Below, one piece after another: positions 24,301 through 32,560 of a stretch of 64,000 nt of DNA. Source of the DNA: Oasisia sp. SBJ-2009. Taxonomy: Eukaryota > Annelida > Polychaeta > Sabellida > Siboglinidae. Below the pieces are notes generated by a model. It searched no databases and had not been told where the DNA came from. It saw only the letters and a program-made list of their open reading frames with translations. Within the stretch, counting starts at the first letter, position 1; every line of letters starts with the position of its first letter. The position numbers and the translations under genes are program-made. The stretch spans positions 23,309,713-23,373,712 of the forward strand of contig OZ024861.1 of assembly GCA_964017155.1 (NCBI GenBank). Direction: 5' to 3'.

Positions 24301-26697
24301 TGGCACCTCTAATGTGTCACTGCAGTAGTGTGTCACCTCACTAATGTCACCTCTAGTGTGTCACTGCAGTAATGTCACCTGAATGGTGTATATGTCACCT
24401 CAATAGTGTCACCTCTAATGTGTCACCTCAATAGTGTATCACCTCAATAGTGTATATGTCACCTCAGTAGTGTGTCATCTCAATAGTGTATGTGTCATCT
24501 CACTAATGTCACCTCTAATGTGTCACCTTGCTAGTGTCACCTCAATAATATACATGTCACCTCACTAGAGTGTTATCTCTGTACTGACATCAGTACTATG
24601 TCACCTCAGTAAAGTTACCACAGTAATGGGTCACATTGATAGGGTCACCTCAACAGTAATCGTCACTAATATGTAACATCAGTAATGTGTTAAGCCATAA
24701 TCATCATAGGGCGTCAGCTCAATTGTGGTATGTCACTTGTATGTCAACTGAATGCTAGCTTACCTTGAAAGTTTAACTACACTAGCATATCACGTCAACT
24801 AAGTGTCACCACAGTAGTGTCACATCAATAGTGTGTCACCTCAAAAGTCAAAAGCATTTCACCTTAATAGTGTGTCACCTCATTAGTGCATCATGTCAGT
24901 AGAGTGTCACCTTAATCATGTGCCACCTTGATGGTGTGTCACCTCAATATTGTATCTCCTCATTAATGTCACGTTGATTATGTGTCACCTCTAGTGTCAG
25001 AAATTTGTTCTCTTCTGTACTTGATGATGTAAACTCTATAAACCAATCAATTTGTTGACACCCCATCATAACTTTCCTACTACAGTTGCAAAAACCTTCA
25101 TCGTCCAGTTGGCGTAAGTCACACGTGGATGGATGCAGCAAGATGATTTCCCAGATAACTCCCAGTTTTGTACCTCAAATTTGTTTTGTCAACATTTTGA
25201 ATGGCTGACCACACGAGCTGATTGTACAGTCAGTCATCAATCTCATTGGCCATAACGATGATCGATAATGAAATTAAAACCCAGTCACATGACTATCTAT
25301 ATCTGACACTGTAGGTTTTGTAGAAACTGTATGTTTGGTTTCAGATGGGTCTGTTCAACTTCCGTCCGTCAGTCCGGCCTGTGCCCCTGGAAGTCCACAT
25401 CTCTGGCTACCCAGGGAAGCACTACTGCCCCAGGATGGCCACCATGAACAAACCCACTTTCCAGGGTGTGTTTCTTTGTCATAGTTTATGTTATCAACTC
25501 GTCATGTTTGTATCACTTTCATATTGGTCTGCAGCCTCAAGCCAGTATGGTTATGCGAAGGCCAGTGTGAATATAATTGACCCATGAAATGTTTATTCAT
25601 TTGAAATTTTGCATACATCATAAAGTGTATCTGGGGTAATTAAGTTCACCATGTAGCGAAACTTCGACATTTTGAAGTGGCAATGACAGCGTGGTGATTT
25701 ACCATGGGCCTTGATGAATTCACCCAATGTGGATGAATTTGCCACAATACGGGTTGAACTCAACCAATAGGGATTCTGCCTGTATACAGGAGTATAGATG
25801 GGCAAGCAATGATGTTAAAGAGTTATTAATTGGCCATTTGATTAGAAACGTATATGGTCAAATAATAAGGTACAACACAACAACATTTATAATATAAATA
25901 TGTGTGTTGTATTTCCAGGTATGTAGTTATATAAATCTGATATGCTTACATACCTGGAAACCTGCTTCAGAGGCTTCTCAAAGCATAAGCAGTAGATAGC
26001 GTCAGGGAGGCAGACAGTCTTAATGTTGTCAGTGAAAGGACAATTATGCTGAGAATCAAACATAGCTGAGCAAGGTTAAAATGACAGGTCTTCAAGAGAC
26101 AGTGAAATAACTACGGTAGCTTTAGTAAAAAGTGTTCACATTTATTTAAATGACTAAAAGGATCGGTATTCGTTGTTACATCTAGTCAATTTCTACAAGC
26201 CTACTGAATTTACCAGTGACATGGCTTTAAAATAGCAAGGAAAGTTGAAAATATCAACATAGAAACATGCATATCACATCATGGTTTCATGTAAAGATTC
26301 CAATTTTGCAATCACTTGAATTGATTCTTGAGCAAGAATTAACTAAGCGCATAGTTTGTGTGATAATTAATGAAGACTCATAAAACAAACAAGTTAGTGT
26401 CGTGTTGTGTACGCTACACAGGGTTGCATTTGGCAAACCTTATTTGAAATCAGATAATCAGAAAAGCCATGATGGCACTTCTAAGAAAGCCCTGCAGGTA
26501 GTGACAAGGTTTTCATGTGACATTCATGACAATGTTTGCGTGTGTCCCCCGCAGCTATCCGCACCCACTCCCCGGCCAAGCCTGTCCTTGTGTTTGTCTC
26601 AAGTCGTCGTCAGACACGCCTCACAGCTCTTGACCTCATTGCCTACCTCGCTGCCGAGGACAACCCGAAGCAGTGGCTCCATATGGAGGAACTTGAG
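946..26697 (+). CDS. ASCC3: ASCC3 helicase, internal part, 19 exons (partial gene)
   Basis: Activating signal cointegrator 1 complex subunit 3, a 3'-5' Ski2-like nucleic-acid helicase. In animals it works with ALKBH3 in alkylation repair and, as the counterpart of yeast Slh1, splits collided ribosomes. Joined exons: 946-1110, 2060-2216, 3029-3120, 4265-4399, 4764-4955, 5956-6180, 6869-6988, 7550-7714, 8207-8293, 10939-11115, 11482-11707, 12450-12703, 18753-18921, 20781-21001, 21954-22039, 22592-22758, 23380-23525, 25345-25465, 26555-26697. They give 1,016 codons without a stop. Visible order: [19 protein letters not shown] and [10 protein letters not shown] of cassette 1, winged helix, Sec63 domain, then [13 protein letters not shown] and STA of cassette 2. 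The family is about 2,200 residues, so both ends are missing. The sequence follows vertebrate ASCC3 more closely than the paralogue SNRNP200/Brr2, judged from memory of the family. No expression evidence is available here. Confidence 0.95.
1111..1635. other. intron sequence, nothing recognised
   Basis: Ordinary AT-rich intron sequence between exon a and the SINE. I see no coding, RNA or repeat signal. Confidence 0.6.
1636..1946 (-). mobile_element. tRNA-derived SINE
   Basis: Read on the minus strand, an A box (tggctctggggtagagc, 1922-1938) and a B box (gggtttgaatcc, 1885-1896) are followed by a body and then a tail with aagtgctttgagcattcct and tatataagaac. The body and tail match 32561-32736 on the + strand, which confirms a dispersed family. 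The anticodon arm pairs poorly, so this is not a tRNA gene. Confidence 0.7.
2060..2216 (+). CDS. ASCC3: ASCC3 exon b: motif III
   Basis: Acceptor gtcgtag, donor gtgggt, ends in phase 1. It begins [12 protein letters not shown]. Motif III SAT lies at 2099-2107 and the exon ends near [10 protein letters not shown]. Confidence 0.95.
2277..2938 (+). repeat. (CA)n microsatellite with CG and GACA interruptions
   Basis: About 660 bp of CA dinucleotides with cgca, gaca and taca interruptions, in the intron between exons b and c. The long frames through it (HTHTHT, VCVCVC) are repeat artefacts. Confidence 0.97.
3029..3120 (+). CDS. ASCC3: ASCC3 exon c
   Basis: Acceptor gtccag, donor gtaggc. It completes a Gly codon and reads [14 protein letters not shown] to KQGYQ, the linker into RecA2 of cassette 1. 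Its last ten bases (gggctaccag) are the seed of the tandem array that follows. Confidence 0.94.
3109..3842 (+). repeat. 22-bp minisatellite seeded by exon c donor
   Basis: About 33 units of 21-22 bp, each with caggtaggcacag. Several early units (near 3178, 3199, 3240 and 3303) keep ctaccag, the last bases of exon c, before a donor-like gtaggc (ttaggc in the unit near 3303). Later units are a homogeneous set with a five-G run and gtgtcag. The array thus starts inside the exon and multiplies the 5' splice site. Confidence 0.95.
4018..4278 (+). repeat. 44-bp minisatellite seeded by exon d acceptor
   Basis: About five and a half units of 44 bp. Each has gatgacttgttacctgtgca, then g, then gtgatggtgtttgt. 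The first half is the pyrimidine/AG acceptor of exon d and the second half is its first 14 bases. The last unit is the real junction at 4264/4265. Confidence 0.95.
4265..4399 (+). CDS. ASCC3: ASCC3 exon d: motif IV region
   Basis: Forty-five codons, phase 0 at both ends, acceptor gtgcag, donor gtcaga. It begins [16 protein letters not shown] (motif IV of RecA2). About five upstream tandem units repeat both the acceptor and the first 14 or so exon bases. The real acceptor is the last one, because only it continues into the open frame. Confidence 0.94.
4400..4763. other. intron, nothing recognised
   Basis: A short AT-rich intron with a normal donor and acceptor and no repeat. Confidence 0.7.
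4764..4955 (+). CDS. ASCC3: ASCC3 exon e: motifs IVa and V
   Basis: Sixty-four codons, acceptor ccacag, donor gtgggc. It contains [15 protein letters not shown] and motif [13 protein letters not shown]. Both are hallmarks of Ski2-like RecA2 lobes. Confidence 0.96.
4969..5600 (+). repeat. (TG)n microsatellite grading into TGTGT-rich degenerate repeat
   Basis: Nearly pure TG to about 5150, then units with gttagtttacatgtgtgt, then a decayed TG-rich tail. It starts 13 bases after the exon e donor. Confidence 0.93.
5601..5955. other. intron remainder, nothing recognised
   Basis: AT-rich sequence ending in the polypyrimidine/AG acceptor of exon f. Confidence 0.6.
5956..6180 (+). CDS. ASCC3: ASCC3 exon f: motif VI
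   Basis: Seventy-five codons, acceptor tttcag, donor gtagat. It begins [20 protein letters not shown]. Motif [11 protein letters not shown] (6019-6045) carries the arginine finger region. It ends in NLNAE, leading into the winged-helix domain. Confidence 0.96.
6181..6868. other. intron, nothing recognised
   Basis: Non-repetitive intron between exons f and g. No element was recognised. Confidence 0.6.
6869..6988 (+). CDS. ASCC3: ASCC3 exon g: winged-helix part
   Basis: Forty codons, acceptor ctgcag, donor gtacgg. It reads [20 protein letters not shown] and then [10 protein letters not shown], the typical start of the winged helix after motif VI. Confidence 0.94.
6989..7549. other. intron, nothing recognised
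   Basis: Non-repetitive intron between exons g and h. No element was recognised. Confidence 0.6.
7550..7714 (+). CDS. ASCC3: ASCC3 exon h: winged-helix end
   Basis: Fifty-five codons, acceptor accag, donor gttagt. It contains [12 protein letters not shown], the conserved end of the winged helix in Ski2-like enzymes. Confidence 0.94.
7998..8216 (+). repeat. 61-bp repeat at exon i acceptor
   Basis: About three units with tctggcgacaacttc and cttctgtttcattttagag. The final unit is the true acceptor (cttctgtttcctgtag). The middle of each unit holds gaggtcttggtg, resembling the junction taggtcttcaat. Confidence 0.85.
8207..8293 (+). CDS. ASCC3: ASCC3 exon i: Sec63 domain start
   Basis: Twenty-nine codons, acceptor ctgtag, donor gtaagg. 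It begins [13 protein letters not shown] and ends FEQIK. It opens the Sec63 unit of cassette 1. Confidence 0.92.
8595..10938 (+). repeat. 41/31-bp minisatellite abutting exon j acceptor
   Basis: Units contain tgttacctgtacaccagcct and gtgtacctgag. The 41-bp form fills most of 9856-10750. A shortened 31-bp form is repeated about six times next to the exon. The last unit becomes the acceptor (tttacctgtacag). The array is split by the transposon at 8693-9855. Confidence 0.94.
8693..9855. mobile_element. non-autonomous DNA transposon, 15-bp TIR, 5-bp TSD
   Basis: The ends are ctaggctagcgctgt and its exact reverse complement acagcgctagcctag. They are flanked by ctgtg at 8688-8692 and 9856-9860. 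Removing the element and one ctgtg restores the minisatellite text cctgtgtacctg. The AT-rich interior has no transposase frame. Subterminal near-palindromes (ttagccaatttggctaa on the left, ttcgccaatttggcgaa on the right) are visible. The superfamily is not assigned. Confidence 0.88.
10939..11115 (+). CDS. ASCC3: ASCC3 exon j: Sec63 domain
   Basis: Fifty-nine codons, acceptor tgtacag, donor gtacgc. It begins [15 protein letters not shown] and contains [10 protein letters not shown] (helical ratchet part of Sec63). The upstream minisatellite runs directly into this acceptor. Confidence 0.94.
11116..11481. other. intron, nothing recognised
   Basis: Short AT-rich intron between exons j and k, without repeats. 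Confidence 0.7.
11482..11707 (+). CDS. ASCC3: ASCC3 exon k: Sec63 domain
   Basis: Acceptor tcccag, donor gtcagt, ends in phase 1. It begins [19 protein letters not shown] and ends ATDI plus one base. Confidence 0.95.
11708..12449. other. intron, nothing recognised
   Basis: Very AT-rich in its first half. A 65-codon open frame inside (12037-12234) has no family resemblance and is treated as chance. Confidence 0.6.
12450..12703 (+). CDS. ASCC3: ASCC3 exon l: Sec63 C-terminal part
   Basis: Acceptor ttccag, donor gtatgt. It completes a Gly codon and then reads HLVHHVRMG. It holds [14 protein letters not shown] and [18 protein letters not shown], the immunoglobulin-like end of the Sec63 unit. 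Confidence 0.95.
12704..13136. other. intron 5' part, nothing recognised
   Basis: Unique sequence between the exon l donor and the polypyrimidine satellite. Confidence 0.6.
13137..18620 (+). repeat. 5.5-kb polypyrimidine satellite in ASCC3 intron
   Basis: From about 13220 to 17180 there are roughly 115 units of 34 bp (ctctccatccctgt plus ctctctcactttctc and a variable triplet tcg, ttg or ccg). Some units from about 16400 on are 36 bp. From 17217 there is a tgtctc/tctgtg run and then (tctctg)n. The sense strand is almost all pyrimidine apart from isolated g and a. Stop codons need purines, so all + frames stay open; these frames are not genes. Confidence 0.97.
18753..18921 (+). CDS. ASCC3: ASCC3 exon m: link between cassettes
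   Basis: Acceptor ttgtag, donor gtaggt, ends in phase 1. It begins [16 protein letters not shown] and ends [10 protein letters not shown] plus one base. Its last 19 bases are copied in every unit of the following array. The donor chosen here is the first and is the one that keeps frame with exon n. Confidence 0.95.
18903..20312 (+). repeat. 31-35-bp minisatellite seeded by exon m donor
   Basis: About 43 units, each with a form of agacaccccccacatacag, the last 19 bases of exon m, followed by gtaggtgta and acaggtag. Every unit therefore has up to two donor-like sites (gtaggt and gtagac). C-run and CA-run length vary between units. The minus-strand frame of about 546 codons across it is a repeat artefact. 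Confidence 0.96.
20313..20780. other. intron 3' part, nothing recognised
   Basis: AT-rich unique sequence leading to the exon n acceptor. Confidence 0.6.
20781..21001 (+). CDS. ASCC3: ASCC3 exon n: cassette 2 Walker A
   Basis: Acceptor cttacag, donor gtatcg. It begins [27 protein letters not shown] is the Q-motif and GAPTGSGKT (20921-20947) is Walker A of the second helicase cassette. Confidence 0.97.
21002..21953. other. intron, nothing recognised
   Basis: Unique intron sequence with a short (TTA)n near 21390. No other element was recognised. Confidence 0.6.
21954..22039 (+). CDS. ASCC3: ASCC3 exon o: motif Ia
   Basis: Twenty-eight codons plus two bases, acceptor ttgcag, donor gtgaga. It reads [18 protein letters not shown] to KLGR. 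The frame closes with a Lys codon shared with exon p. Confidence 0.94.
22441..22499 (+). mobile_element. possible SINE 3' end
   Basis: The run gggcgctatacaaataaatt followed by tattattattatta resembles the 3' tail of short retroposons in marine invertebrates. The 5' part is not recognisable, and the remainder of the intron (22040-22591) shows nothing else. Confidence 0.4.
22592..22758 (+). CDS. ASCC3: ASCC3 exon p: cassette 2 DEIH box
   Basis: Acceptor gtgacag. It begins [12 protein letters not shown] and contains [11 protein letters not shown] and DEIH (22740-22751). It ends at HLL plus one base before a GC donor (gcaagt). A GT donor four bases further on would break the frame. Confidence 0.93.
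22759..22764 (+). promoter_or_regulatory. GC-type 5' splice site (GC-AG intron)
   Basis: The intron 22759-23379 starts gcaagt, an exact match to the usual GC-AG donor, and ends cacag. Only this junction gives [13 protein letters not shown] across exons p and q, as expected for the family. The GTAG at 22763 would leave an out-of-frame join with an early stop. Confidence 0.85.
22765..23379. other. GC-AG intron body with decayed GATGACCCC repeat
   Basis: The first 230 bases hold several degenerate copies of gagatgacccc with a cttt or ca context. The rest is AT-rich and unremarkable. Confidence 0.5.
23380..23525 (+). CDS. ASCC3: ASCC3 exon q: cassette 2 motif III
   Basis: Acceptor ttcacag, donor gtgggg. 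It completes Gly and reads [13 protein letters not shown]. Motif III STA lies at 23472-23480, within [15 protein letters not shown]. Confidence 0.95.
23531..24560 (+). repeat. 44-bp minisatellite after exon q
   Basis: Units contain gtgtcacctcactaatgtca, cctctagtgt and gtcactgcagtaga. The array starts a few bases after the exon q donor and decays from 24370, with traces to about 25000. The actgcag element looks like an acceptor, but no exon sequence is included. Confidence 0.93.
25345..25465 (+). CDS. ASCC3: ASCC3 exon r
   Basis: Acceptor tttcag, donor gtgtgt, ends in phase 1. It begins [20 protein letters not shown] and ends NKPTFQ plus one base. It forms the junction of RecA1 and RecA2 in cassette 2. 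Confidence 0.95.
25466..26554. other. intron, nothing recognised
   Basis: Unique AT-rich intron between exons r and s. Confidence 0.6.
26555..26697 (+). CDS. ASCC3: ASCC3 exon s: last exon visible
   Basis: Acceptor cgcag, donor gtaagg. It begins [20 protein letters not shown] (motif IV of cassette 2) and ends QWLHMEELE. The next expected segment of the family (a VRDSNLKL-like stretch, then the second HHAGL motif) was not found on the + strand to 64000. Confidence 0.95.
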
Positions 26698-26950
26698 GTA
26701 AGGACAGACTCAGTGGCTCTACGTGGAGGAACTAGAGGTAAGGACAGACTCAGTGGCTCTACATGGAGGAACTTCAGGTAAGGACAGACTCAGTGGCTCT
26801 ACATGGAGGAACTTCAGGTAAGGACAGACTCAGTGGCTCTACATGGAGGAACTTCAGGTAAGGACAGACTGAGTGGCTCTACATGGAGCAACTTCAGGTA
26901 AGGACAGACTCAGTGGCTCTACATGGAGCAACTTCAGGTAAGGACAGACT
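26671..26950 (+). repeat. 40-bp minisatellite made of exon s end plus donor
   Basis: Seven units of exactly 40 bp, with copies starting at 26671, 26711, 26751, 26791, 26831, 26871 and 26911. Each holds the last 27 bases of exon s (reading QWLxMEELx) followed by gtaaggacagact. The first unit is the real exon end. The six others each keep an intact gtaagg donor. Confidence 0.97.
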
Positions 26951-27310
26951 CAGTAATGACTTCAGGCTGGGAAATCAATTCCTCTTTATGGTGACTTGAC
27001 ATCATACATTAATGACTTGTAACTCATGTATCTTGTGACTCAAGACTATCTAATAGTCTACTGTCATCTGGCTGAAGTCTGCCTCACAGGCTAATGAATT
27101 GTGGCTCAAATCTACCTCACAGGCTGACTGGTTACTCAAATCTACCTCACAGACTAATAACTTGTGACTTGTCTACCTCACAGGCTCATGACTTGTGAAT
27201 CAAGCCTTCCCCACAGGTTCATGACTTGTGACTTAAGTCTACTTCACAGGTTATTGACTTGTGACTCAAATCTACCTTGCAGACTTGTGACTTCAGTCAA
27301 CATCCCCGTC
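26951..27310 (+). repeat. decayed tandem repeat
   Basis: Degenerate units with atgacttgtgactcaa and tctacctcacag, about 33-40 bp apart, directly after the exon s array. Each has an acceptor-like cctcacag. Confidence 0.6.
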
Positions 27311-28366
27311 TCATGATAACAATGTTCATAGTCAACAATACTTTTCTGTTGAATATGTCTTCTAGCCCATAATTTCTCATGTACAGCAAAATTCTACCTC
27401 AGCTGCAATCAAATTATCAGCGATTGTCAAAATGGTGTGGATATGTGTCAAACTTGAAAGTACAATAGCAGTTCCACATAAGTACTGCACATCGTTTTGT
27501 ATATGAACAAAAAACTTGCCTGCAAAAAAATTGACTACACAGAGTGAAAACAGGGATAAATTAACTGGAAAATGACATCATTCTTCTTCTCGAGGTCTGA
27601 CCAACTTATCCAGCACAAAGCATCATTGATAATTTTGTGGTAAAATCATCTGGACCTACAGGTCTATAGCATAAAATTGTGAGGTTACTGAACACTCCAA
27701 ATAAGGCTACTATGTCAACTTGTACACCTCACTTAGTTTTATTGGAAGGTGCCCACTGATGTACCTTATAGAAGTATACCAAGAACACATTCTATGTTTT
27801 AAAGTTTTCTTTAAAAAGATTACTGATTAAATTGTGACAGTTGTTTTTGAATGCCAGTTGCTATTGATGACAGTGAAGCATGTTTCAGTATTGTTCACTA
27901 GGTGTAGACACCAGTACCATACCCCTTACTCCATCTGGTGGACCATAGTAGAACTAGTAATACCTGTGATGTTACTCGGCTAAAACCAGACATTCTGGTG
28001 TCTGAGAATAAACAGATCCCACACTAGGAATACACACATTGTCTTAATGATCTAACACTGGCAATAAACATTCTGTCTTAGACTTAACTGCTGGACCAAT
28101 GATCTGATGAAGGGTAATTGTTACGTGCGGCCATTAATTCACGAACAAATCCATACTTCCTTTAGTTTGTGACAAGGTCCGTATTTTGGCAAAATGTGTA
28201 CCACATGAGATGTTGACCACAAATGCAATGAGATAATGGAAGAAATCTAGTGGTGGATCATGATGACCGCAGCACAAAACCGGCTCAAACTGGATTTTTG
28301 CTGCATCACTCTAGGCTAGCGGACCTCAGAATGTAGGGGGATTACCATTGCAATGCTCTGAAGTTA

Positions 28367-28411
<45 letters not shown>

Positions 28412-31400
28412 TATATATATATACACTATCAATATTATTGAAATTCATATTTGTTGTTTGAAATCTATTTCTGATTGATATTTATGGTTGAGATAACACT
28501 CATCGTCATATGGCTATCATTGTGTGCCATTCTGGGGTGTAGGCCTCCGCAGACTATTTCCAGGTCTGCCTGTCTTGCACTGTCCTCTGCCAGATGACAC
28601 CCTCCCTGTACTTGTCAACTCCAGGAGACATTTGTCATACCATGTTTATGCTATTATAAAAATGGACAAGGTCAATATACTCAGCCAAATACTCACTCCA
28701 GATAAGAATGGTGTAATTTTTGTCAGTGTGTTAAAACGTCGTGCAAATATTATCTTTTCTAGTACAGTACAGTAAGTGCAACCAAATCATGTTCAAATGT
28801 AACCCAGCAGTGTATACAAATATGCATAAATAGAAACCGGTTATGCAAACAGGTAATACGTACTACATGAGAGTTCATGTATGCATTCATTTGGTAGCCT
28901 GCCTGTTGTGTATATACATATAATTACACACAAGTGTGATGCATGTATTATGTTCTTGCAGTCATGGTGGCCAAATTGATGACATTCTATCAAAGAAAAA
29001 AACAACTAGCTTCTTCCAGGCAGAAATGTGTGCTTGTTTGTTCGCATAAGTGCCAATTCATCTAGTGTATACACGTGTTCCATTTGTGCCTTTTGATCTG
29101 AGGTCCAGCATTCAGTGAATACAGCAAACACAACTGATAGGGCATGTATACATTCACCTCAAGTCAACAGTCTACACAACTAACACACCAGGGACTCTAG
29201 TCTCAGCACTATCGTTAATTACAAAGCAAACTGTTTTGCATCAGATAGGTTTATTTATATGGTGATAGCATACATGACGAGTGAGGTGGGCCACCTCGCT
29301 GTTTTTCTAGGCCACCTCGCCCAAATGATGCTGAAAATTCCACCTCATGGCTACTTCTTGCTATAAATATGTTTATTTGCTGTTACCTTGTAGTTATGCA
29401 TTTGTTTGCCCTGAACCCACATAACGCTGCATTGCGCCTTCCTTGCCTGTTCAGCCCATCATGTTTCTTAGGAGAAACACTGCACATGTTCATCACAAAT
29501 AGTTCTTTTTGAAATTTGTCCACCAAAGCTATCGGACACCAATAGCAGGTGACTGTACACATGTATGTTAATTAAATAAGTGTTGGAATGGGGGGGGGCT
29601 ATTTTGGAACTTGAAGGACATTTTAAGTTAAGATTAGCCACAAAGGAATGTGTATTTTGTGTTATTATTGTTGTTATGGAGGGTGCTGAAGATATCATTA
29701 AACCTTAAATCCCTATATTTGTTTTGTGGTGAAATTATTTATTGGAGTTCTTTTGCTAGCCTTGGGTGTCTGTGTGTTCAAATCCAGTTTGTGTGAGAGC
29801 TTAGAGCTGCTGAATTGTAATCAGCCATTGCACCCCCCCCCCCCCCCCCCCGATGCGATGGTTTGAAACAGTGAGACAACCGACTAGTGTTGAAACTCTG
29901 GCTCTCTGTTCATCGAATAATAATTTGTTACAGCACCGATGTTGCATATAAATTAATGTAATGTTAGGATATAACTTACAACTTTATGTTGATTTTATCG
30001 TCCATGTCACATAACAGTGAATTTATGGCCCCTGTGAGAGACAGCTTGCTGCCTCCTCTAGTATCCATTCACCACTTCCTTCCGAGGACAATGACAGTGG
30101 TGACATCGTATATGTATTACGTATATGTATTAATTTCAGACACTGGGTACACATTTTATGATAAAGTTACTAAGTAGGTTCAATCATTCTTAATGTCAAC
30201 TGAAAAATACTACTGTGTTATGGTATTAATTAATTTGCAAATCAATTTTGCAAAAGAATTCACAACATATACTACTAGAATTCAGTAATCTAGAAGTGTT
30301 TGTTTGCTATAAAATGCATACATCTTAACGTTGCAATCACCTTCACGTGTCTACGGTAACAAGTGGATGTCTGATGTTGAAAGGGAAACATATTACTGTG
30401 CAATTCTTTATTACACTGTAAGGCAACATATTTCCTATCATGTTCATCTTAATTGTGTATTTTTACTCCTAAGTAAATAAAACAATTCTTCTTATGCAGA
30501 TAAAGTACTTATCTGTTGTGCTGTATTGTCAACAAATATCAGCATTCACACTTCAAAAAATGTCAGCATAAATGTTGCTGACGTATTCTATGAAACAGAC
30601 GTGACCTGGAATGAGCTTAGCATGGCAATTATTGGAAGGACGTTCACTGAATCTCTTGTGATATGTGGGGGAAACGGCAACTTCAAAGATATTTTCATTT
30701 AATGAATAAAAAATGGCTCTGTAATAGACAATTACAGGCAGCAAAAAAAAAATAAGAAGGAATAAAACAGTTTATTCAAATGAACCATGGGCAACATAGA
30801 CAATAAAACGTAACAAAACATGATACTTGATGATAACTGTTGAATGATCTTTGGAGAATTGCACTAAGACACAAGAAGCCGCTGCTGTATCTGCCACAAT
30901 GACAAATTATGTAAAGAGAATTACATCATTATGAGATAAGGTTTACTGTACTGCATTGTAAACACAAATGGTGTGAAACAGAAGAACGCTTACGGTACTA
31001 ATGATAAATAAGTAAGCAAACCAATATAAACAGCTGCCACTTTTACACATAAACTACTAATAGTAACTGTATTTCACAGTAACTTTATCCTAACCAGTTA
31101 ATCAATACTAACCAATAGTAGCTGTTTAATGTTTTAAAATATTGGTTTACAGGTGGAATATTTTGCAAGTGCAATTTTTATATTATAAATATGTAATATA
31201 TATATATATATATATTATGTACTTCCAACTTTACACTTGCACCAACAACTCTACGTTTTGTTGCACTGCCCATACCTGTCAAGATGTGGTGTAACCTAAG
31301 AATATGTTAGACATTTGTTTGTCTCTCGTTAAGAAGACAGTCATGCTTGAAGAGTAATGAGCTTTGATAAATCACAGGTGGCTCGTTCCACTCCAGTGGT

Positions 31401-31631
31401 TCTAATTGTAGTGAAATCAGCCAAGCTTGTTAATTAAATCAGCCAAGCTTGTTAATTGACCGACTTCTTCCTTAGTGCTCAATTATAGACGTCTACAAGA
31501 CTTCCTCAGTCACAGCAAGATGATGTGTTGGTCATAACACTCAACCCACTCTTGAGGCCAGAACATATGTTGATTGACATACAATATATATACATACATA
31601 TATATACATATAAATATATATTGCAATATAG
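27311..31631. other. 4.3 kb without recognisable gene
   Basis: AT-rich unique sequence. It contains a (TA)n run near 28370-28425, a 19-base C run at 29833-29851 and a TA run near 31196-31215. No exon of ASCC3 or any other family is recognised on either strand. Confidence 0.6.
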
Positions 31632-31705
31632 GTGTGGTGCAGTGGCTAGAACTTCGGACTCAAAACCATGAGTTCAAAGAACCGGGTTCAAAAATTAGGG
31701 TTGGG
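31632..31705 (+). mobile_element. possible SINE head (tRNA-like)
   Basis: It holds gtgcagtggctagaacttcg and accgggttcaaaaat, resembling the A and B boxes of the SINE at 1636-1946. The matching body appears only at 32561, so the element may have been interrupted. Confidence 0.4.
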
Positions 31706-32560
31706 TGTTTAACTTTGGTTTGCTTGCCCGGTAGGTTAAACCCAGGTTAATCCTGGGTTCTTTAACCTGGGTTTTACTAGTTTAACCCGTGTTAAACTGG
31801 GGTTAAACTAGGCTTTACTCTATATTAGCCCTTGGAATGATATGACCAGAGGGACATTGTCAATGTTAATACAGCTGGTATGTAGACTGCTGATGGTTTA
31901 ATACTTTTGTAATATTATTGTTGTAATTTAATAACGACAACTGCTCTTTAAATATTAATCTGTCAGTGTGTCTAGCTACCACTTTATAATAATCACACTA
32001 TTGTCATTGGGACATTCTGTTTCTGACTGAAACATCTTTTCTGCACACCAGTTGCATAAAAGTTGCAACGGTTTCCCTTTGGATGGGAGCATTTTCCCCA
32101 GCCAGAAACTCCAAGTTAATATCCTTATGCAAACAACGTGAATTTGAACATACCAGTTCAGACCAGTCATTTTATATATTTAAACCAGGAGGAAGTTCAA
32201 AATAAAATAGACTTTTACGGAGTGTTATTACTTATAGCCATAAGATGCCTGTTGTTCTCACACTTGTCAGTGGCATTAATTGCAGGGTGAGCCCTGGAGA
32301 CTGGCAGGTGGTAATCTACCCTCTCAGCAGGCAGTACTTGTGTCACTGCCAACAACTGGATTCATCCTCTATCTTCTGAAGCTAACAGAGCCACCTATAC
32401 ATGCATGCTATGCTTTTTCATATTGTGATCTAATGCCTTAAAACTAGTTTAACCATGTTTAGCCCACAATGGAGGTTTATCCCAACCTGTGAGGTAACCC
32501 AGGTTTAGCTTTACTTCATATCCTGAGCTACCGTGTCAAAGCTTTGGCAATTTCTTTGAA

